64,000 nt of DNA from Terrimicrobium sacchariphilum (GTDB taxonomy: Bacteria; Verrucomicrobiota; Verrucomicrobiia; Chthoniobacterales; Terrimicrobiaceae). The notes beneath the pieces are model-generated. The model worked only from the letters and a program-made list of their open reading frames with translations, was not told where the DNA came from and ran no database searches. Made by a program: the position numbers and the translations under genes. Positions within the stretch are counted from its first letter, which is position 1. The number at the start of each line of letters is the position of its first letter. Of this stretch, positions 60,399 to 64,000 are shown piece after piece. The DNA is taken from contig NZ_BDCO01000002.1 in assembly GCF_001613545.1 (NCBI RefSeq), forward strand, positions 1,302,001 to 1,366,000, in the 5' to 3' direction.

Positions 60399-63300
60399 AT
60401 GTTGAGGCGCGCGGCGGTTTTCGTTTTCACGCTGGGCACCTCTTTTGCCCTCGACCCCTCCGGTCAGCGTCTGGCGGACCGATATTGGACGATTCTCGTG
60501 GCCAATCCCACCCAGACGTCCTCGCTCGAGCGTCTGTGGACACTGTATGACAAGCAGGGAGAGTCGGCGCAATTGATCGCCCTCGCCCGCCAGAGAGCCG
60601 GAGAATCGCCGTTGCTCTGCGCACAGGTCCTGGCGCTGGGCGGTTATCGCGACGAGGCGATAAAGCTCGTCGAACCGCTCGCCGTATCAAGCGGCCCCGC
60701 CGCGCTGTTGCTCGCTGGCTGGACGGCGGATGCCGGGCATCCTGCCGATGCCGCCCGGCTTCTGGAAAAGTCCGCCGTCGCATTGCGGGACCCGGCTCTT
60801 TGGATCGGAGCGGGCGAGATTTGGGCAAAGGCGGGAGATTCTCTCAGTGCATCGAGCGCCTGGAAGCAGGCCCTCAGCCTGGCTCCCGGCGATCTGGCTC
60901 TCCTGGAAAAACTCGCGAAGTCTGCCACTGCGGCCGGAGACTGGAAATCGGCTGCTGCCTACTGGCGCGAAATCGCCGCGACGGTCGCCCCCTCCCAGCG
61001 TGTGGAGGCGTGGGAAGCTGCCTCGCGGGCAGCCGAAAAGGGCGGCGACCTGGATGCCGCTGTCGAGGATCAGGAAAAAGCCCTTTCCCTTCTGGGCGAA
61101 GGCCATTGGAAAACCCGGGAGATCCAGGACCGGGTCTTCTCTCTGGCGGAACGCTCGGGACGCATGCCGCAACTCGAGGCTTCCCTGCTGATGGCGTCGG
61201 CGGCGGAGCCATCAGCCGCCGGCCCGGCGCTTCGCCTTGCGGCATTTTATCAATACCGGGGGGACGGCGCGAAGCGGTTCAAGTGGATCGCGCAGGCGGC
61301 CGCCGTGCGCCCTCAGGATCTCGCCCTTCAGCGCGAGGCAGCCCGACTGGCGCTGGCCATAGGTGATCTCGATGCGGCCGCGGCTCTCTCCCGCAAGGCA
61401 TCCTCCGGCCGTACGCAGGATGCCGACACGCTATTTCTCCAGGCGGAGGTGGATGCCCTCCAGGGCCGGTCCGTCGAGGCGGGGAAAATGGTCGAGCAGT
61501 TCGTCGCTTCGCAAAAGGGGGATGAGGCGATACGCGAGCGGGCGCTCGATTTTTATCGCCGCCTCCACCTCAATGATGCGCTTGAGCGCGAACTCCAGCG
61601 TACCGTCCAGGCAGATCCGCGATCTGTGGATGCGGTGCTGAACCTTGCACGTTTCGAGGCAGATCGGGGAAACCACGATGCTGGCGAAAAGGCGTTGCGC
61701 CGATTCCCCCTGGACAAGCTGACCAAGGAAGAGCAGGGCGCGGCTGCCGCCAGGTTTGTCGCATTTTACCAGGACGCAAATCTCCTTTCTCTGGCGCTTC
61801 CCTGGGCATATCAGGCATTCGCCGCGTCACCTTCCCCTGCAAATGCCCTGGCTCTCTCGCGGCTTCTGGTCCGCAAGGGACAGACCAGCGAGGCGGGTGA
61901 TATTCTCGTTCAGGCGGCGCTGCTCCCGGGCGACATCGGCGAGGAGGCGGAGCGCTCGCTGATTTCCGATTTGCAGGCGATATCGGCCGGGTCTTCCACA
62001 TTCGAACCGGGCGGCCAGAGGCGTCTTCGGTCTGTGATGGATTCCCTTTCGCTGCGCGCCCGTAATGGCGGCACGGAGACGGACTGGCTCCGCCTCGCCC
62101 GCTGGCAGCGCTTCCTCCGCGCCACCGACAGTTACCAGCAGACGCTCGCCACCGGGCTGTCGCTCTACCCGTCATCCCGCCCGCTTCGCAATGCCTTCAT
62201 CGATGCCCTCGTGGCCGACGGACGCTATGACGGCGCGATCGCGCAGCTGAACCGGTTGGTCAAGACAGCGGAACCCTCCGAGATGGTCGCCCTCCAGCGG
62301 CGCATCGGATACCTGGAGATCGAGCGCGGCCAACCTGATCAGGCGCTCGCGATTTTCGAGAGCATCCGGAACGATAATCCCAAGGACTGGCAGGCTCTGT
62401 CGGATGTCGCCTTTGCCCAGCAGGCTGGCGGCAACTGGTTCGCCGCGCTGGAAAGCTGGCTGTTTGCGTATCGACTGGCCCCGCCCGATGCCAAGCGGTC
62501 GCTCGTTCAGTCCATCCTCGGCGCCGCTTCCCGGTTGCAGCAGTTTGCCCGCGTCCTGGATTTCCTGGCCGCTGCCTGCGAGAGCGAGCGCAATTCCGAT
62601 GCCCGGGCCGAGCTGTCGCGGGCGGCTGCGGCGTACTCCAGCGATCACCAGTTGACCGATGCCTGGCTGGAAATCCTCAGGGACAAGGCCGGCCGGTCCG
62701 ACGATGCTTTCTGGAAACAGGCCCAGGCGGATGCGCTCCTTGCCGCCGGGAGGACCGAGGAGGCGCGCGAGGCGGGCGGCGTGTTCACTGCTTCCCTGCC
62801 GCGCGACGAGGAATCGCTGAAAGCCGCCGTCGGCGAGGCGGTCCGGGCTGGGAACTGGGGCGATGCAGCCCGGCTCACGGGATTGCTGATCGCGCTGGAA
62901 AAGGAACCCGATCTTTCTGCATGGCAGCAACGCGCGGAGTATCTGGAAAAGGCCGGGCTGTGGTCCCAGGCGCGGGAAGCATGGGCGGCTGTCTCCAGAC
63001 GGTTTGCGCGAGAACCTGCCGCGCTTCTGGCCGTGGCGCAGTTTCAGGAGCGCGATGGACGTCTCGAGGAGTCCGAGCGCAGTTATCGCATGGCGGGAGA
63101 TCTGGCGGGGAACCCTCCAGCCATCCTCTTCCGGCTTGGACGGCTGGCGCAGGACCGTGGGGACAGGCTTCAGGCAGCGACGGATTTGGAGAAACTGCTG
63201 GCTGTCACTCCGGCCTCCGCGGCGACAGCCCTGCTGCTACCGATCCCTCCGGCTTATGACTCCGGGGATGAAATCTCCGTCGCGTCCGCCACTCCTGTCG

Positions 63301-64000
63301 CCCTGGGCATTCCTCGCGACACCTGGCCACGTCCCGCGGAATCCGATGCCCGTGGTGTCCGTCTCCTGGCGATTCGCGATCTGGCCCGCATGCTGGCCGA
63401 CAGCCCGAAACGCGCGGAATGGATTGCGTCATTGACTGATCCCTCTGAGCGGGTGTGGGCGCTGTATTTCTCCGGGGACAAGGGGGCGGCGATTCGCGAG
63501 GCCTCCGCTGCAGCGGCAAAACACGATGCCTTATCCCCTCGCGGGGAGTACCTGATGATTCTGGCCCTGGATGCCGGAGCGTGGTCGGAACTTTCCTCCT
63601 ATCTCGCCCAGCCGGCCGATCATCGGGCCGCGCGATGGAAATCCTTCCAGACGGCCCTGACCTTTCTCCTGGAGAAAGGGTGGCAGCCTCCATCGAAGGA
63701 GTTAACCACCTTGATCAGCTCTGCCCCTGCTTCTGCGCGTTGGGAGATATGCCGAGCCCTGGCGTCCCAAGGGCAGGGGCGGCTGGCTTGCTGGCTCGCG
63801 GAGTCCATTCCCGCCTCATTTCCCTCGGAGCAGGCCGCCCAGGCATGGATCGATATCGGGACGTGGCGGCTGAACCTTCGCCAGCCCGATGCCGCGAGAC
63901 AGGCTTTCGATAACGCGCTGGCTCTTTCCCCGGGGGATATTTCCTATTCCCGGCCATTTTTTGCCGCCCTTAGGGCGCGCTGGATGCTCACGCCGCCGGC
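60399..64000 (+). CDS. Giant exported TPR-like repeat protein (3' end outside window)
   Basis: From an ATG at 60399 an uninterrupted frame runs to the window end: 1200 residues with no stop. A short hydrophobic start (MLRRAAVFVFTLGTSFA) is a likely signal peptide. The rest is a long series of helical pairs with TPR/SEL1-like spacing, for example GEIWAKAGDSLSASSAWKQALSLAPGDLALLEKLA, GDLDAAVEDQEKALSLLGEG, and near the end RQPDAARQAFDNALALSPGDI. No enzymatic domain appears up to the edge. Such proteins act as scaffolds, often in export of exopolysaccharide or outer-membrane assembly. What lies beyond the edge may decide its role. Confidence 0.85.
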   Translation, partial: MLRRAAVFVFTLGTSFALDPSGQRLADRYWTILVANPTQTSSLERLWTLYDKQGESAQLIALARQRAGESPLLCAQVLALGGYRDEAIKLVEPLAVSSGPAALLLAGWTADAGHPADAARLLEKSAVALRDPALWIGAGEIWAKAGDSLSASSAWKQALSLAPGDLALLEKLAKSATAAGDWKSAAAYWREIAATVAPSQRVEAWEAASRAAEKGGDLDAAVEDQEKALSLLGEGHWKTREIQDRVFSLAERSGRMPQLEASLLMASAAEPSAAGPALRLAAFYQYRGDGAKRFKWIAQAAAVRPQDLALQREAARLALAIGDLDAAAALSRKASSGRTQDADTLFLQAEVDALQGRSVEAGKMVEQFVASQKGDEAIRERALDFYRRLHLNDALERELQRTVQADPRSVDAVLNLARFEADRGNHDAGEKALRRFPLDKLTKEEQGAAAARFVAFYQDANLLSLALPWAYQAFAASPSPANALALSRLLVRKGQTSEAGDILVQAALLPGDIGEEAERSLISDLQAISAGSSTFEPGGQRRLRSVMDSLSLRARNGGTETDWLRLARWQRFLRATDSYQQTLATGLSLYPSSRPLRNAFIDALVADGRYDGAIAQLNRLVKTAEPSEMVALQRRIGYLEIERGQPDQALAIFESIRNDNPKDWQALSDVAFAQQAGGNWFAALESWLFAYRLAPPDAKRSLVQSILGAASRLQQFARVLDFLAAACESERNSDARAELSRAAAAYSSDHQLTDAWLEILRDKAGRSDDAFWKQAQADALLAAGRTEEAREAGGVFTASLPRDEESLKAAVGEAVRAGNWGDAARLTGLLIALEKEPDLSAWQQRAEYLEKAGLWSQAREAWAAVSRRFAREPAALLAVAQFQERDGRLEESERSYRMAGDLAGNPPAILFRLGRLAQDRGDRLQAATDLEKLLAVTPASAATALLLPIPPAYDSGDEISVASATPVALGIPRDTWPRPAESDARGVRLLAIRDLARMLADSPKRAEWIASLTDPSERVWALYFSGDKGAAIREASAAAAKHDALSPRGEYLMILALDAGAWSELSSYLAQPADHRAARWKSFQTALTFLLEKGWQPPSKELTTLISSAPASARWEICRALASQGQGRLACWLAESIPASFPSEQAAQAWIDIGTWRLNLRQPDAARQAFDNALALSPGDISYSRPFFAALRARWMLTPP

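Overview
The window is a GC-rich bacterial chromosome segment with no phage, transposon or CRISPR content. Its gene mix points to a free-living, polysaccharide-degrading member of the Verrucomicrobiota, perhaps of the Spartobacteria/Terrimicrobium type. The evidence is PEP-CTERM tails, a pseudopilin with an H-X9-DG tail, two Cys-type sulfatases with an anaerobic sulfatase maturase, a secreted multi-CBM chitinase, a GntR/LacI hybrid regulator and a bacterial SUI1/eIF1-like factor. The phylum is inferred from gene families, not from a marker gene.

Layout. 1-4.6 kb: start of a probable LytS-type sensor kinase (minus strand), then a 1381-residue chitinase with three CBM2 modules. 4.6-7.2 kb: an ArsR repressor divergent from a YgaP-like rhodanese and a CoA-disulfide-reductase/rhodanese fusion, probably a persulfide-handling unit. 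7.2-16 kb: a PfkB sugar kinase, sulfatase maturase, SUI1 factor, two divergent secreted cysteine-hydrolase-like genes, uxaC, a low-complexity exported protein, and a sulfatase/outer-membrane-barrel pair. 16.2-23.6 kb: an L,D-transpeptidase, then a tightly packed seven-gene minus-strand operon (type III glutamine synthetase, NitT/TauT-type ABC transporter, BiuH-like amidohydrolase, PuuE-like deacetylase-fold hydrolase, Cache-LuxR regulator). This operon looks like a nitrogen-scavenging system. 23.7-30.5 kb: a GntR/LacI regulator, then a MarR repressor divergent from a TolC-MacA-MacB efflux operon with two perfect inverted repeats at the marR start. 30.6-31.2 kb: tRNA-Leu(UAG) and a small accessory gene.

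31.3-40 kb: a LacI-centred locus. On one side are a propeller lyase-like protein, a clan GH-A hydrolase with two CBM-like modules and a Gfo/Idh oxidoreductase. On the other are a PEP-CTERM protein, a LamG-like protein and an H-X9-DG pseudopilin. Closely related operator-like sites flank the lacI gene. 40-44.3 kb: a kdgK-uxaA-uxaB hexuronate operon which, with uxaC at 11.4 kb, takes galacturonate to KDPG. 44.3-52.8 kb: a PEP-CTERM subtilase with an altered catalytic motif, an AraC regulator, a second sulfatase, a DUF1254 lipoprotein and a second, enlarged copy of the outer-membrane barrel. 52.8-64 kb: a methyltransferase, a histidine-phosphatase-like protein, a cupin, a small membrane protein, the HrpB helicase, a run of small exported proteins with an ACT protein among them, and the first 1200 residues of a giant TPR-like exported protein that runs off the end.

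The overall theme is degradation of pectin-like, chitin-like and sulfated polymers. The items most worth follow-up are the duplicated sulfatase-barrel module, the nitrogen-scavenging operon with its own Cache-LuxR regulator, the uncharacterised barrel-like domain inside the chitinase, the poly-serine insertion in the MacB-like permease, and the paired operators at lacI and marR.
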